Assembly: GCA_029262955.1 (NCBI GenBank)
Contig: JAJCYL010000306.1
Coordinates: 1 to 13,101 of the forward strand
Origin: Cytophagales bacterium
GTDB lineage: Bacteria; Bacteroidota; Bacteroidia; Cytophagales; Cyclobacteriaceae
Length of the DNA stretch: 13,101 bases
Direction: 5' to 3'
Part shown: in pieces, positions 12,864 to 13,101 of the stretch
How the letters are laid out: every line of letters begins with the position of its first letter
Numbering within the stretch: the stretch's first letter is position 1
Program-made: the position numbers and the translations under genes
Notes under the pieces: generated by a model
What the model saw: the letters and a program-made list of their open reading frames with translations, nothing else
The model's database searches: none
What the model was told of the DNA's origin: nothing

Positions 12864-13101
12864 TTATGATGTGACTACTCGCTCAGCACCTGAATAAATG
12901 TTAAAGTTACTATCCCTTAAAAACCCGATTAAAGTAATTCCGGAATCCTTGGCCATTTCTACTGATAAACTCGATGGCGCTCCTACCGCCGCGATCACCT
13001 GGATTCCTGCCATCAACGCCTTTTGCATTAATTCAAAACCTACCCTCCCACTCAGAAAAAGTAATTGTTCATCCAAGGGAAAGTCTTCTTTTAAAAATGC
13101 T
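12864..13101 (-). CDS. fdhD: FdhD sulfurtransferase for formate dehydrogenase, 5' part outside window
   Basis: The frame is open from the window end (AFLKEDFPLDEQLLFLSGRV) to the TAA at 12864-12866, giving the last 78 residues of a protein that is usually about 260-280 long. The C-terminal FdhD signature is plain: LSGRVGFELMQKALMAGIQV, AAVGAPSSLSVEMAKDSGIT and LIGFLRDSNFNIYSGAERV. FdhD transfers sulfur from a cysteine desulfurase to the molybdenum cofactor of formate dehydrogenases, in the cytoplasm; the catalytic Cys loop lies in the missing N-terminal part. The TTG at 13074-13076 is internal, not a start. The DUF7009 gene follows ten bases downstream. A formate dehydrogenase operon probably lies beyond the window. 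Confidence 0.92.
   Translation of the reverse strand, partial: AFLKEDFPLDEQLLFLSGRVGFELMQKALMAGIQVIAAVGAPSSLSVEMAKDSGITLIGFLRDSNFNIYSGAERVVTS

Noticed and set aside
1..13101. tRNA, rRNA or CRISPR array
   Set aside because: No cloverleaf, rRNA-like stretch or regularly spaced short repeats were seen on either strand.

Overview
The window looks like a chromosomal piece of a Bacteroidota genome, most likely of the order Cytophagales. The reasons are the family make-up (DUF2024, DUF7009, a Bacteroidota-type FUSC protein, a short Gre-like factor), TAnnTTTG-type -7 promoter boxes, weak or absent Shine-Dalgarno sequences, and short tightly overlapping operons. The taxonomic call is inference from family resemblance; no rRNA, tRNA or CRISPR array was recognised.

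Left part (1-4474, all on the minus strand): redox and respiratory stress control. An Rrf2-type regulator with three C-terminal cysteines starts an operon whose genes overlap by 1-4 bases: regulator, a membrane-anchored Ig-like protein, a group III truncated hemoglobin that carries a one-base frameshift in this sequence, and a small membrane protein cut by the window edge. A perfectly formed promoter with an 18-bp near-palindrome over its -33 element precedes the regulator. Upstream of it lie a 95-residue protein with two four-cysteine repeats and then an NtrC-type sigma-54 activator with its soluble histidine kinase. A near-consensus sigma-54 promoter (GG and GC elements at exact spacing) sits just before the eight-cysteine gene, with two dyads further upstream as candidate activator sites. 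The regulator pair and its probable target are therefore neighbours.

Middle part (4546-6624, plus strand): a thioredoxin-like CPVC protein, a secreted protein of unknown function, a DUF2024 protein and a MarR-family regulator with an added C-terminal four-cysteine cluster. Three copies of a short palindrome of the type TTAGGA-N-TCCTAA lie before the thioredoxin-like, the secreted and the MarR genes. This suggests one small regulon controlled by the MarR protein, possibly through a metal or Fe-S centre. A strong terminator closes the first two genes.

Right part (6746-13101): a FUSC/YccS-like membrane protein without an ATG start, a Gre-family factor with a shortened coiled coil, and an SdiA-regulated-type secreted protein. 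Then comes a patch that behaves like accessory DNA: two about 219-bp near-identical direct repeats full of hairpins flank a single secreted HEVSH metalloprotease gene, with short inverted repeats at the inner edges. After a further 13-bp inverted repeat come a DUF7009 protein and the 3' part of fdhD, the sulfur-transfer factor for formate dehydrogenase, which runs off the window end.

The most interesting points are the self-contained sigma-54 circuit around the eight-cysteine protein, the MarR regulator with a cysteine cluster and its three palindromes, and the repeat-bounded protease segment.
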